Positions 7,499-16,738 of a stretch of DNA of 64,000 nt are shown here, one piece after another. Under the pieces are notes generated by a model. That model did no database searches. It was not told the DNA's origin and saw nothing but the letters and a program-made list of their open reading frames with translations. The position numbers and the translations under genes are program-made. The stretch spans positions 1 through 64,000 of the forward strand of contig CAVRHH010000002.1 in the NCBI GenBank assembly GCA_963720945.1, read 5' to 3'. The stretch comes from Bog-532 sp963720945 (GTDB taxonomy: Bacteria > Actinomycetota > Actinomycetes > Streptosporangiales > Streptosporangiaceae). Every line of letters starts with the position of its first letter. Within the stretch, counting starts at the first letter, position 1.

Positions 7499-8539
7499 TT
7501 ACTCCGTCTCCCGCAGTGTCACTTCGACACCTCCGACAAGGTGCGCGGTCAGGTTGTACACGACCGAGCCCACCGTGGAGAAAGCGGTGATCAGGAACAC
7601 GTTGAGCACGCCGAGCAGGGCCGTGTACCCGAGGATCGTCGATGCGGAGAACCAGTGTGAAATGCTGACACCGTTCGTGCCCTGGCCGGACGTGACATTC
7701 GACAGCGCCTTCTGGATCGAGTCGAAGACACCCAGGCCGGCCAGCGTGCCGTAGAGCAGCGTCACCGCGACGAACAGGATGACGAAGCAGGCCAGCGAGA
7801 TCATGAAGCTGAACTTCATGACCGACCAGGGCTCGAACCGGGACACCATCAGGTGCGCCTGCCGGGCCGGGGCGCCGTCCTTCTGGGCCCGCTGCGCCTT
7901 CGGCCGCCTGGGCACGGACTGCGGCCTGGGCATCCGTGCCGCCGCTGCCTGCCAGGCCGACGGCCGCTCCGGCTGTTCGCGGGTGGTCTCCGGCTGCTGC
8001 GGCCGCGCGTCGGACGACGAGCGCGCCGTGGGAGTGACCTGGGCCGGGTAGGGAGGGGCGGAGAAGTCGCGCTGGGTCCCCGAGTCGCCGTAGATGCTCT
8101 CCGCGGGAGAGGCACCGTAGTCATGGCCCGTTACCGACGCGGAGGGGAAATCCCGGGTCGGTGCCGGCGACGCGGGATAGTCCCGTTCGGTGGCCGGTGA
8201 CGTGAATCCGCTGTCGGCGGCCGTGCCGGTGTAGGTACTGTCGGCCGGATACGAGCTGCCGGACGTCGTGGATGAGTGCACGTCATCAGGGCTGGAGGCC
8301 TGATACCCATCATCAGGCGCGCCCAGCCGGCTGCCACCGGGCGCTGACTCTCCGAAGGCACTACCGGACGGAGACGATGGACTCCAGACGCTCTCGGTCT
8401 CCCGGTCGGGCTTATCGCCGTCGCCGTCGCCGTCACCAGCCGCCGGGCTGGTTTCCGTCTGGCCGTCCCCGGCAGGAGGCGGACCGGTATCTTCGGCGGC
8501 CGCCCCCGGCCGCGCGGTCTCGTCCGTGCGTTGCTCCAC
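7499..8539 (-). CDS. DUF3566 membrane protein
   Basis: The 346-residue protein has a long disordered N-terminal region (about 1-235, rich in Ser, Pro, Asp and Gly). A C-terminal DUF3566 domain has two membrane helices: MKFSFMISLACFVILFVAVT near residue 240 and ILGYTALLGVLNVFLITAF near 300. It starts at GTG 8539 with AGGAGG 7 nt upstream. The same gene lies downstream of gyrA in mycobacteria and other actinobacteria and is linked to apical cell-envelope growth there. The disordered domain is unusually long. The gyrA-DUF3566 gap is 111 nt and the two genes are co-directional. Confidence 0.85.
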   Translation of the reverse strand: MEQRTDETARPGAAAEDTGPPPAGDGQTETSPAAGDGDGDGDKPDRETESVWSPSSPSGSAFGESAPGGSRLGAPDDGYQASSPDDVHSSTTSGSSYPADSTYTGTAADSGFTSPATERDYPASPAPTRDFPSASVTGHDYGASPAESIYGDSGTQRDFSAPPYPAQVTPTARSSSDARPQQPETTREQPERPSAWQAAAARMPRPQSVPRRPKAQRAQKDGAPARQAHLMVSRFEPWSVMKFSFMISLACFVILFVAVTLLYGTLAGLGVFDSIQKALSNVTSGQGTNGVSISHWFSASTILGYTALLGVLNVFLITAFSTVGSVVYNLTAHLVGGVEVTLRETE

Positions 8540-8650
8540 GCCGTCCTCCTAGGCTGCAGTCCCTTGGGGTGAGGCTACCTCGGCAGGATGCGGCGCACAT
8601 CGGGCATAACGCCACAAGTCCCAGGTAACTGCGGTCCCTTCGTTACCGGG

Positions 8651-11203
8651 TTATTCCCCGTCGGCTTCAACACCGGTGCCTGCTGGCGGCTCGGCGGCGG
8701 CACCGTCGGGCTGGTCATCGTCGGCCGCATCGAGCGACTCGGCGTTGCGCGCGAGCCCGACCACGCTGTCCCCCGACGCGAGGTTCATCAGCCGGACACC
8801 CATGGTTTGCCGGCCAGATCGCTTGATCTCACCAGCCCTCGTCCTGATGACACCGCCGGCCGACGTGATGGCAAAAATCTCGTCGTCCGGGCGGACCATC
8901 AGGGCGCCCACGAGCCGCCCACGCGTTTCCACAATCCTGGCCGTGACGACACCCATGCCGCCACGGTTCTTCACAGGATACTGATCAGCCGGTGTCCGCT
9001 TTGCGTAACCGCCTTCCGTTGCGACAAGAACGTCCTCGTCGTCCCGGACCACGTACATGTCCAGCAGTTCGTCTCCATCGGCGAAACGCATGCCGATCAC
9101 CCCGGACGTGGCCCGGCCCATCGGCCGCAGCGACTCGTCACTGGCACGGAACCGCAGCGCCTGTGCCCTGCTGCTGACCAGCAGCAGGTCCTCTTCCGGC
9201 GCGACCAGCCGGGCGGCGATGACCTCATCGTCCTCGCGCAGGTTGATGGCGATGATGCCGCCGGAGCGGGGCGAATCGAAGTCGGACAGCCGCGACTTCT
9301 TCACCAGGCCGCTTTTGGTGGCCAGCACCAGATACGGCGCCACCTGATAGTCGCGCAGCGCCAGAATCTCGGCGATCGTCTCGTCCGGCTGGAAGGCCAG
9401 CAGGTTGGCGACGTGCTGGCCGCGAGCGTCCCGGGCGGCCTCCGGCAGCTCGTACGCCTTGGCGCGGTAGACACGGCCCTTGTTCGTGAAGAACAGGATC
9501 CAGTGGTGCGTCGTGGTGACGAAGAAGTGGTCAACGATGTCGTCGGTACGAAGCTGCGCCCCGCGGACTCCCTTGCCGCCGCGGCGCTGGGCCCGGTACA
9601 GGTCCGTCTTGGTCCGCTTGGCGTAGCCGCCGTTGGTGATCGTGACGACGACGTCCTCTTCGGCGATCAGGTCCTCGTCGGTGACGTCACCGTCGTAGGC
9701 GATGATCTCTGTCCGGCGCTCATCGCCGTACCGCTCGACGATCTCGGCCAGCTCGTCGCCGACGATCGTCCGCTGCCGGGCCGGCGAGGCCAGGATGTCC
9801 TCGTAGTCGGCGATCTTGACCATCAGCTCTTCGAACTCGTTGGTCAGCGCCTGCCGTTCGAGGGCGGCCAGCCTGCGCAGCTGCATGTCCAGGATGGCCT
9901 GGGCCTGGATCTCGTCGATCTCCAGCAGGGTCATCAGGCCCTGCTGCGCGTCGTGGGCCGAGGCGCTGCCCCGGATGAGCGCGATGACCTCGTCGATCCG
10001 GTCGATCGCCTTCAGCAGCGCGCGAAGGATGTGCGCCCGGTCCTGCGCCTTGCGCAGCAGGTACCGGGTGCGGCGGACGATGACCTCGATCTGGTGCGCC
10101 ACCCAGTACCGGATGAACTGGTCCAGCCGCAGCGTCCGCGGCACGCTGTCGACCAAGGCCATCATGTTGGCGCCGAAGGTGTCCTGCAGCTGGGTGTGCT
10201 TGTACAGGTTGTTCAGCACGACCTTCGGGATCGCGTCCCGCTTCAGCACGATGACGAGGCGCTGCCCGGTGCGCAGGCTCGTCTCATCCCTGATGTCCGC
10301 GATACCGGTGACCCGGCCGTCCTTGTGCAGCTCGGCGATCTTCTGCGCCAGATTGTCGGGGTTGACCTGGAACGGAAGCTCGGTGGCAACCAGGCACACG
10401 CGCCCCCGCTGGTCCTCCTCGACCTCGACGACCGCGCGCATGGTGATCGAGCCGCGCCCGGTCCGGTAGGCCTCCTGGATACCGCGGCGGCCGACGATCA
10501 GCCCGCGGGTGGGGAAGTCGGGGCCCTTGATCCGCTGGATCAGCGCCTCGAGCAGGTCCTCATCGGAGGTATCGAAGTTCTCCAGGTACCACCTGACCCC
10601 CTCGGCGACCTCGCGGAGGTTGTGCGGCGGGATCTTGGTGGCCATGCCGACCGCGATGCCCTCGGACCCGTTGACGAGAAGGTTCGGGAACCGGGCAGGC
10701 AGCACCACGGGCTCGGCGGACCGGCCGTCGTAGTTCGGCCGGAAATCGACGGTCTCCTTGTCGATGTCCCGCAGCAGCTCCATGGCCAGCGGCGCCAGGC
10801 GGCACTCGGTGTACCGCATGGCCGCGGGCGGGTCGTTCCCGGGCGACCCGAAGTTGCCCTGGCTGTCGATGAGGGGGTAGCGCATCGACCAGTCCTGGCC
10901 GAGGCGGACCAGCGCGTCGTAGATGGCGCTGTCGCCGTGCGGGTGGTACTGGCCCATGACGTCGCCGACCACGCGGGAGCACTTGGAGTACCCGCGGTCG
11001 GGCCGGTAGCCCCCGTCGTACATGGCGTACAGGACGCGCGTGTGCACCGGCTTCAGGCCGTCCCGCACGTCTGGGAGCGCCCGGCCGACGATGACCGACA
11101 TCGCGTAATCGATGTAGCTGCGCTGCATCTCAAACTGGATGTCGACCGGCTCGGTACGGTCATGCTCCGGTGGCGGTGTGCCCTCGGTTGTCACGTCAGT
11201 CAC
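8651..11203 (-). CDS. gyrA: DNA gyrase subunit A
   Basis: The 850-residue breakage-reunion subunit works with GyrB to introduce negative supercoils. The winged-helix catalytic domain is near residues 25-170, with active-site Tyr131 in MRYTECRL. The quinolone-resistance region HPHGDSAIYDAL carries Ser92 and Asp96 at the positions equivalent to E. coli Ser83 and Asp87, so no classical resistance substitution is seen. The coiled-coil tower follows. The C-terminal beta-pinwheel begins near residue 520, with the GyrA-box-like QRRGGKGV. A short acidic tail ends the protein. The gene lies 70 nt after gyrB and is probably co-transcribed with it. Confidence 0.97.
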   Translation of the reverse strand: MTDVTTEGTPPPEHDRTEPVDIQFEMQRSYIDYAMSVIVGRALPDVRDGLKPVHTRVLYAMYDGGYRPDRGYSKCSRVVGDVMGQYHPHGDSAIYDALVRLGQDWSMRYPLIDSQGNFGSPGNDPPAAMRYTECRLAPLAMELLRDIDKETVDFRPNYDGRSAEPVVLPARFPNLLVNGSEGIAVGMATKIPPHNLREVAEGVRWYLENFDTSDEDLLEALIQRIKGPDFPTRGLIVGRRGIQEAYRTGRGSITMRAVVEVEEDQRGRVCLVATELPFQVNPDNLAQKIAELHKDGRVTGIADIRDETSLRTGQRLVIVLKRDAIPKVVLNNLYKHTQLQDTFGANMMALVDSVPRTLRLDQFIRYWVAHQIEVIVRRTRYLLRKAQDRAHILRALLKAIDRIDEVIALIRGSASAHDAQQGLMTLLEIDEIQAQAILDMQLRRLAALERQALTNEFEELMVKIADYEDILASPARQRTIVGDELAEIVERYGDERRTEIIAYDGDVTDEDLIAEEDVVVTITNGGYAKRTKTDLYRAQRRGGKGVRGAQLRTDDIVDHFFVTTTHHWILFFTNKGRVYRAKAYELPEAARDARGQHVANLLAFQPDETIAEILALRDYQVAPYLVLATKSGLVKKSRLSDFDSPRSGGIIAINLREDDEVIAARLVAPEEDLLLVSSRAQALRFRASDESLRPMGRATSGVIGMRFADGDELLDMYVVRDDEDVLVATEGGYAKRTPADQYPVKNRGGMGVVTARIVETRGRLVGALMVRPDDEIFAITSAGGVIRTRAGEIKRSGRQTMGVRLMNLASGDSVVGLARNAESLDAADDDQPDGAAAEPPAGTGVEADGE

Positions 11204-11273
11204 TAAACGTCCTTGTTTCTTCGGTTAAGGCCGCGCCTGTTCACGCGGCCCTCAGTGAATGCGCCGTGAACGG

Positions 11274-13226
11274 CTAGATGTCGAGGAACCTGACGTCCTT
11301 GGCGTTGCGCTGAATGAAGTTGCGGCGGGCCTCCACGTCCTCACCCATCAGCACGCTGAACAGCTCGTCGGCCTGCGCCGCGTCGTCCAGGGTCACCTGG
11401 AGCAGGACACGCTGCGCGGGGTTCATCGTGGTTTCCCACAGCTCGGTGGCGTTCATCTCGCCGAGGCCCTTGAAGCGCTGCACCCCGTCCCGTGGCCGCG
11501 GGTCCTTCCGGCCGGCCGCGATGCCGGCCTCCACCAGCATGTCCCGCTCAGCGTCGCTGTACGCGTACTCCGGCTCGTGCCCGCGGCCTTCCCACTTGAT
11601 CTTGTAGAGCGGAGGCTGGGCCAGGTAGACGTGCCCGGCCTCGATCAGCGGCTTCATGAACCGGAACAGCAGCGTCAGCAGCAGCGTCCTGATGTGCTGG
11701 CCGTCCACGTCGGCGTCGGCCATCAGGACGATCTTGTGGTAGCGCAGCTTGGCCATGTCGAACTCGTCGTGGATGCCGGTGCCCAGTGCGGTGATCATCG
11801 CCTGGACCTCGTTGTTCTTCAGCACCCGGTCGATCCGGGCCTTCTCCACGTTGAGGATCTTGCCGCGGATGGGCAGGATCGCCTGGAACTCGGGGTTCCT
11901 GCCGCCCTTGGCGGAGCCGCCGGCCGAGTCGCCCTCGACCACGTAAACCTCGCACCTGGCTGGGTCCGAGGACTGGCAGTCCGCCAGCTTGCCGGGCAGC
12001 GAGTTCGATTCCAGCAGGCTCTTCCGCCGGGTCAGGTCCCGCGCCTGGCGGGCCGCGACCCGGGCCCGCGCGGCCTGCATGGACTTGGTGATGATGTCCT
12101 TGGCCTCGCCGGGGTTGCGGTCGAACCAGTCACGCAGATGGTCGTTGCAGACCTTCTGCACGAACGACTTGGCCTCGGTGTTGCCCAGCTTGGTCTTGGT
12201 CTGGCCCTCGAACTGCGGGTTCGCCAGCTTGACCGACACGATCGCGGTCAGGCCCTCGCGCACGTCCTCGCCGGTCAGGTTGTCGTCCTTCTCGCGCAGC
12301 AGCTTCTGCTCGCGGGCGTACCGGTTGATGATCGAGGTCAGCGCGGCGCGGAACCCTTCCTCGTGGGTGCCGCCCTCCACCGTGTTGATCGTGTTGGCGA
12401 AGGTGTGCACCGACTCGGAGTAGGAGCCGTTCCACTGCATGGCGATCTCGGCAGAGATCCCGTCGCCGTCCTCACCGAAGTCGATCACCGAGGCGTGCAC
12501 CGGCTCCTTGGAGGAGTTGAGGTACCGCACGAAGTCGGAGATCCCGCCCTTGTACAGGTACGTCACGACGCGCGGGCCGCCACCACCGGTATCGGCGGTG
12601 TCGGCGTCCGGGCGCTCATCAGTCAGGGTGATCGTCAGGCCGCGGTTGAGGAACGCCATTTCCTGAATCCGGCGGGACAGCGTCTCGAAGTTCCAGGCGG
12701 TTGTCTCGAAGATCGCGGCGTCCGCCCAGAACGTGGTGATCGTGCCGGTGTCGGACGAGGCCTCGCCACGCACGAGGGGGCCGATCGGGGCGCCCCGCTC
12801 GTAGGACTGCCGCCACACGTACCCATCCCGGCGGATCGCGAGGTCGAGATGTGACGACAGGGCGTTCACCACCGAGACACCGACGCCGTGCAGGCCGCCG
12901 GAGACCGCGTAGGACTTGCCGTCGAACTTCCCGCCGGCGTGCAGGGTCGTCAGGACCACTTCGACCGCCGGGCGCTTCTCCACCGGATGCATGTCGACGG
13001 GGATGCCCCGGCCGTTGTCCTCTACCCGGACCCCGCCGTCCGTCAGCAGGGTGACCTCGATGGCGTCGCAGTACCCGGCGAGTGCCTCGTCTACCGAGTT
13101 GTCGACAACTTCGTACACCAGGTGGTGGAGTCCGCGCTCCCCGGTCGAGCCGATATACATACCAGGCCGTTTCCGGACGGCCTCCAGGCCCTCAAGTACC
13201 GTGATTGAGCGTGCGTCATATGACAA
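11274..13226 (-). CDS. gyrB: DNA gyrase subunit B
   Basis: The 650-residue ATPase subunit has a GHKL ATP-binding domain in the N-terminal 220 residues (NSVDEALAG, DNGRGIPV, LHGVGVSVVNAL). A transducer domain follows, then a TOPRIM domain with EGDSAGGSAKGGRN and the metal-binding DADVDGQHI. The C-terminal RYKGLGEM-type motif appears as RFKGLGEMNATELWET. Length is normal for actinobacterial GyrB. It follows dciA by 66 nt and precedes gyrA in the dnaA-dnaN-recF-dciA-gyrB-gyrA series. It starts at ATG 13226. Confidence 0.97.
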   Translation of the reverse strand: MSYDARSITVLEGLEAVRKRPGMYIGSTGERGLHHLVYEVVDNSVDEALAGYCDAIEVTLLTDGGVRVEDNGRGIPVDMHPVEKRPAVEVVLTTLHAGGKFDGKSYAVSGGLHGVGVSVVNALSSHLDLAIRRDGYVWRQSYERGAPIGPLVRGEASSDTGTITTFWADAAIFETTAWNFETLSRRIQEMAFLNRGLTITLTDERPDADTADTGGGGPRVVTYLYKGGISDFVRYLNSSKEPVHASVIDFGEDGDGISAEIAMQWNGSYSESVHTFANTINTVEGGTHEEGFRAALTSIINRYAREQKLLREKDDNLTGEDVREGLTAIVSVKLANPQFEGQTKTKLGNTEAKSFVQKVCNDHLRDWFDRNPGEAKDIITKSMQAARARVAARQARDLTRRKSLLESNSLPGKLADCQSSDPARCEVYVVEGDSAGGSAKGGRNPEFQAILPIRGKILNVEKARIDRVLKNNEVQAMITALGTGIHDEFDMAKLRYHKIVLMADADVDGQHIRTLLLTLLFRFMKPLIEAGHVYLAQPPLYKIKWEGRGHEPEYAYSDAERDMLVEAGIAAGRKDPRPRDGVQRFKGLGEMNATELWETTMNPAQRVLLQVTLDDAAQADELFSVLMGEDVEARRNFIQRNAKDVRFLDI

Positions 13227-13292
13227 GTGGGAACTCCATCCTGCTGAATCGCGCGCGAGACACCCCCCGGTGCCGTAGTGTGCGCGTACCCC

Positions 13293-13886
13293 CTATTCTA
13301 GCTGGGAATTCGGTATGACACGGGCGTTCCTAGCCGTACGTGTCGCCGTGTCCCCGGCTGCCTGGTACCCGCCATCCGCCACGTTGCCGCGGGCCGGCCC
13401 CCTGACTTTGACCCGGCGGACGGTGCCGTCCCCGAGTTCGGCGTTGAGCCTGCGGACCAGCATCGATGCCAGCAACCTGACCTGGGTGGCCCACGCGGTT
13501 GAATCCGCGGCGATGACGAGCTCGCCGTCCGCGAAACTATCCGGGCGGGTATGGGCGGCGAGGTCCGGACCGACAATTTGGGCCCAATTGTTAAACACCG
13601 AACCGACCGCTGCTTGTTCCTTCCACCCCTGGTCCGAGAGCAGGCCGCCGATGGCCGCCGCCAGCGGCTGCGGGTCGTCGCGGCGAGCCCGCCGCGGACG
13701 GGAGGAAGCCTCACCGGAGGCCGGTTCGGATTCCCTTTCGCCGCCCTGGCCCGCGGCGCCCGGCCGCCCGCCTGACGGCCATTCCCCGCGGGCCCGCGCG
13801 TCGGCGATCACCCCGGTCAGCGCCGCCGCCGCCCGCCGGAGCCGTTCCGCGCGCGGCACCAGGGCAGGATCGCTGTCATCGGGCAC
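13293..13886 (-). CDS. dciA: DciA-type DUF721 helicase-loading protein
   Basis: The 197-residue protein has the DUF721/DciA domain in its C-terminal half: LLSDQGWKEQAAVGSVFNNW near residue 85, VGPDLAAHTRP near 110, and LVIAADSTAWATQVRLL near 128. The first 80 residues are charged and disordered. DciA is the ancestral bacterial operator of the replicative helicase DnaB in lineages without DnaC or DnaI. The intein-bearing dnaB of this genome is 40 kb away. It overlaps recF by 11 nt, so translation is probably coupled. The same gene sits here in Mycobacterium (Rv0004). Confidence 0.85.
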   Translation of the reverse strand: MPDDSDPALVPRAERLRRAAAALTGVIADARARGEWPSGGRPGAAGQGGERESEPASGEASSRPRRARRDDPQPLAAAIGGLLSDQGWKEQAAVGSVFNNWAQIVGPDLAAHTRPDSFADGELVIAADSTAWATQVRLLASMLVRRLNAELGDGTVRRVKVRGPARGNVADGGYQAAGDTATRTARNARVIPNSQLE

Positions 13887-15120
13887 GGGCGATCACCCCG
13901 CCGCTGACGTCGTAGCGGGCCCCCGCCAGGGAGGCGGGTACGTCGGCAGGCACCGCGGCGGTCACGATCACCTGCTCCGCCCCGGCGACCAGGCCGGCCA
14001 GCCGGTCGCGGCGGCCGGCGTCCAGCTCCGCGAAGACGTCATCGAGGATGAGCACCGGGTCGTCGCCGTCGGCGCGCAGCAGCTCGTAGGCGGCCAGCCG
14101 CAGGGCCAGGGCGAGCGACCAGGACTCGCCGTGGCTCGCATAGCCACGGGTTGGCAGCTCACCGACGCGCAGCTCCAGCTCGTCGCGGTGCGGGCCGACC
14201 AGGCAGACACCGCGCTCCAGTTCTCCCGGGCGGGCCTGCCGCAGTGCGTCCCGCATCGCGGCCTCGATGTCCCCCTCCTTCTCATCCGTCCCGGCGTCCG
14301 CGGCACCCGGCTCGCCGGGCGCTCCGTCCAGGCCCGGCAGCGTGAACGACGGGCGGTAGGTGATGCCCGCGGGCCCGCGATCCCCGGAGACGGCCGCGTA
14401 GGCCGCCTCGACGTGCGGGCGCAGGGCCCGGACGAGAGCAAGCCGGCCGGTGAGCAGCTGGGTGCCCGCACGGGCGAGCTGATCGTCCCAGGCATCGAGG
14501 GTCGCGTCCATGGCCGCCGGCAGTGCGGGGGCACCGCTGGCCGGCGTCCCGGACCCGGACGGTGGCCCCGCGGGCGGGGAAGAGGCGGCGGACCGGCCCC
14601 TTGGCAGCCGGGCACCCGCCGACTTCAGCAGCGCGGTCCGCTGCCGCACCACCCGCTCGTAGTCGGTGCGTACCGCGGCGTACCGCGGCGCCGTGGCCAC
14701 CAGCAGTTCGTCGAGAAACCGCCGCCGCTCCCCGGGGTCGCCCTTGACCAGGGCCAGGTCCTCGGGGGCGAACAGCACCGTGCGGAGCACGCCCAGGATT
14801 TCCCGGGGGCGCGGCAGGGGCCCCCGGTTCAGCCGGACCCGGTTGGCCCGGCCCGGGTTCAGCTCGATCTCGATCAGGGCGTTTCCCCGGCCCGAGCTGA
14901 CCGCGGCCCGGATGATGGCCCGGTCCGCGCCCTGCCGGACCAGCGGGGCGTCCGTCGCGACCCGGTGGCTCCCCAGCGTCGCCGCGTAGCCGATGGCCTC
15001 GGCGAGATTGGTCTTTCCCTCCCCGTTCGGCCCGCTCAGCAGCGTCACTCCCGGCGTGAGCACCAGATCAGCGGACGCGTAGGACCGGAAGTCGGTGAGA
15101 GCGAGCCGTGTGAGGTGCAC
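13876..15120 (-). CDS. recF: DNA repair and recombination ATPase RecF
   Basis: The 414-residue SMC-like ATPase works in single-strand gap repair with RecO and RecR. Walker A is GPNGEGKTNLAEA at about residues 29-41. The ABC signature region is near SHGESWSLALALRLAAYELL (about 332). Walker B is PVLILDDVFAELD near 356. It is about 40 residues longer than usual because of a Gly/Pro/Ser-rich insert near residues 175-205 and another near 270-285. It starts at ATG 15120, 37 nt after the dnaN stop, and overlaps dciA. No gnd gene separates dnaN and recF, unlike in Streptomyces. Confidence 0.95.
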   Translation of the reverse strand: MHLTRLALTDFRSYASADLVLTPGVTLLSGPNGEGKTNLAEAIGYAATLGSHRVATDAPLVRQGADRAIIRAAVSSGRGNALIEIELNPGRANRVRLNRGPLPRPREILGVLRTVLFAPEDLALVKGDPGERRRFLDELLVATAPRYAAVRTDYERVVRQRTALLKSAGARLPRGRSAASSPPAGPPSGSGTPASGAPALPAAMDATLDAWDDQLARAGTQLLTGRLALVRALRPHVEAAYAAVSGDRGPAGITYRPSFTLPGLDGAPGEPGAADAGTDEKEGDIEAAMRDALRQARPGELERGVCLVGPHRDELELRVGELPTRGYASHGESWSLALALRLAAYELLRADGDDPVLILDDVFAELDAGRRDRLAGLVAGAEQVIVTAAVPADVPASLAGARYDVSGGVIARAR

Positions 15121-15157
15121 GGCTGTAGAGGTTACTGCCGCACGTCCGCCCGCCCGG

Positions 15158-16291
15158 CTATCCCGCCGACCGGATGGGCATGAGAACGTACCGGTAGTCC
15201 GGCGGGCCTTCCTCGCCGGGCTTTCCGGTGATCACGGCCGGGCGGGTCGGGGTGGTGAACGAGACCCTGGCCGTGTCGGAGTCGATGGCGCTCAGGCCGT
15301 CCAGCAGGTACTGCGGGTTGAAGGCGATCTGCAGGTCATCCCCGTCGAAACTCGCCTCGAGGGTTTCCACGGCCTGTGCCTCATCGCCGGCCCCGGCCTC
15401 CAGCACCAGTTCGCCGGCCGAGAACGCCAGCCGGACGGGGGTGTTCCGCTCCGCGACGAGCGCGACCCGCTTGACCGCTTCGGCGAACGGGCCCGCCGGA
15501 AGTTCCGCTACCGCGTTGAACTCGCTCGGCAGCAGGGTCTGGTACCGCGGGTACTCGCCGCCGAGCAGCCGGGTGGTGGTCTGGCGGCCGCCCCCCTCGA
15601 ACCCGATGATCCCTTCTCCCTGGGAGCCGTCGTCACCCGGCACGCTCAGGGCGATGGACACCTCGGCGGCCGTGGTGAGGGACCGGGCGGCATCGACGAG
15701 CACCCGCGCCGGAACCAGGACCGCCGCCGCCATGTCCGGCTTGGCCGGCTCCCAGTGCAGTTCGCGGACGGCGAGCCGGTAGCGGTCCGTAGCGACCAGC
15801 GTCACGGTCTCCCCGGCGATCTCCATCCGGATCCCGGTGAGGGCGGGCAGCGTGTCGTCGCGTCCCGCCGCGATCGCGACCTGGCTGATCGCCGAGGCCA
15901 GGATGTCCGCTCCCACCGCCCCGGCCTCCGGTGGCATCCCGGGCAGCGTCGGGTATTCGTCGTCGGGCAGCGTCATCAGCGTGAACACCGCGCTGCCGCA
16001 CTTCAGGGTGGTGCGCGTGCCCTCCGTGCTCATCTCCACCGGGCGGGCGGGCAGGCTGCGCACGATCTCGGCGAGAAGACGGCCGGAGACCAGCACCGTG
16101 CCGTCGGCGTCCGTGACCACCGGAACGCTGGCCTGCGCCGAGACCTCGTAGTCGAAGGTGGACAACGTGAGCTGCTGCGCGGCCGCCAGGTGCATGCCAG
16201 CCAGCACCGGGACCGCCGGCCGGGCCGGCAAGGCGCGGGCCGTCCAGGCAACGGCGTCGGCGAGTACGTCTCGCTCAACCTGGAACTTCAC
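15158..16291 (-). CDS. dnaN: DNA polymerase III beta sliding clamp
   Basis: The 377-residue clamp subunit has three repeated domains, each about 120 residues. It starts MKFQVERDVLADAVAW and carries the typical domain motifs PVLAGMHLAA, LPDDEYPTLP and a C-terminal YRYVLMPIR that forms the partner-binding pocket edge. I chose GTG 16291 because AGGAGG lies at 16300-16305, 8 nt upstream; an in-frame start 6 codons earlier would place the binding site inside the coding region. The dnaA gene lies upstream across the origin region. The product tethers the polymerase and recruits DnaA regulators and repair proteins. Confidence 0.96.
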   Translation of the reverse strand: MKFQVERDVLADAVAWTARALPARPAVPVLAGMHLAAAQQLTLSTFDYEVSAQASVPVVTDADGTVLVSGRLLAEIVRSLPARPVEMSTEGTRTTLKCGSAVFTLMTLPDDEYPTLPGMPPEAGAVGADILASAISQVAIAAGRDDTLPALTGIRMEIAGETVTLVATDRYRLAVRELHWEPAKPDMAAAVLVPARVLVDAARSLTTAAEVSIALSVPGDDGSQGEGIIGFEGGGRQTTTRLLGGEYPRYQTLLPSEFNAVAELPAGPFAEAVKRVALVAERNTPVRLAFSAGELVLEAGAGDEAQAVETLEASFDGDDLQIAFNPQYLLDGLSAIDSDTARVSFTTPTRPAVITGKPGEEGPPDYRYVLMPIRSAG

Positions 16292-16738
16292 GGGAACTGC
16301 CTCCTGCACCTGTTGCGTGTCACTGATAAACGCTGACGGCCCGGCGCGTTTAAGGCCGGCCCGCCACTGGGTATAGGAGCCGCGGGACTGCTGTGCACAC
16401 TTCCCCCGCCCCCTACTTTGTTTGTTTTCTATCTATTTAGAGAACCGTCATAGTCATAGGTGCGGTGGACGCTGGGGAGAAGCACCGTCTCCGCAGGTCA
16501 GAGGACAGATTAGCGTCCACAGGAACTGTGTCCGCTCAGGGGACTGGGATGGGCCCCCTGTGTCCCGCGAATGCCGGGCCACTTTCTTCCCACCGCTTGT
16601 CCCCTGCTCTCCATCTGTCATCCACAATGTTTTCCACAAGCTGTGTGCACAGGACCCTGTTGATGGTGCTTACGGTGGCGGCCCGGGCCCGGCCGGCGGA
16701 CGGCCCGGCGCGCCCTGGCGCCAGCCGGGCCGCACGGC
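16292..16738. other. oriC: oriC candidate between dnaA and dnaN
   Basis: This 447-nt gap holds no gene. DnaA-box-like 9-mers near TTATCCACA or TTGTCCACA occur at 16618-16626 (TCATCCACA), 16630-16638 (TTTTCCACA) and 16513-16521 (GCGTCCACA). On the other strand they occur at 16644-16652 and 16392-16400 (TGTGCACA cores) and at 16464-16472 (GCGTCCACC read in reverse). An AT-rich tract at 16412-16446 (TACTTTGTTTGTTTTCTATC...) stands out in this GC-rich genome and could be the unwinding element. In actinomycetes oriC usually lies exactly here. The box count is lower than in Streptomyces. Confidence 0.75.

Noticed and set aside
8588..11206. A very long open frame opposite gyrA
   Set aside because: It is the antisense frame of gyrA created by high-GC codon bias; the minus strand has all gyrase motifs, and the plus-strand product has no domain.
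11259..12854. Long open frame opposite gyrB
   Set aside because: Same codon-bias artefact; composition is Val/Leu/Gly/Arg-rich without motifs, while gyrB is complete on the other strand.
13315..15183. Long open frame opposite dciA and recF
   Set aside because: Antisense of two recognised genes; no conserved motif.
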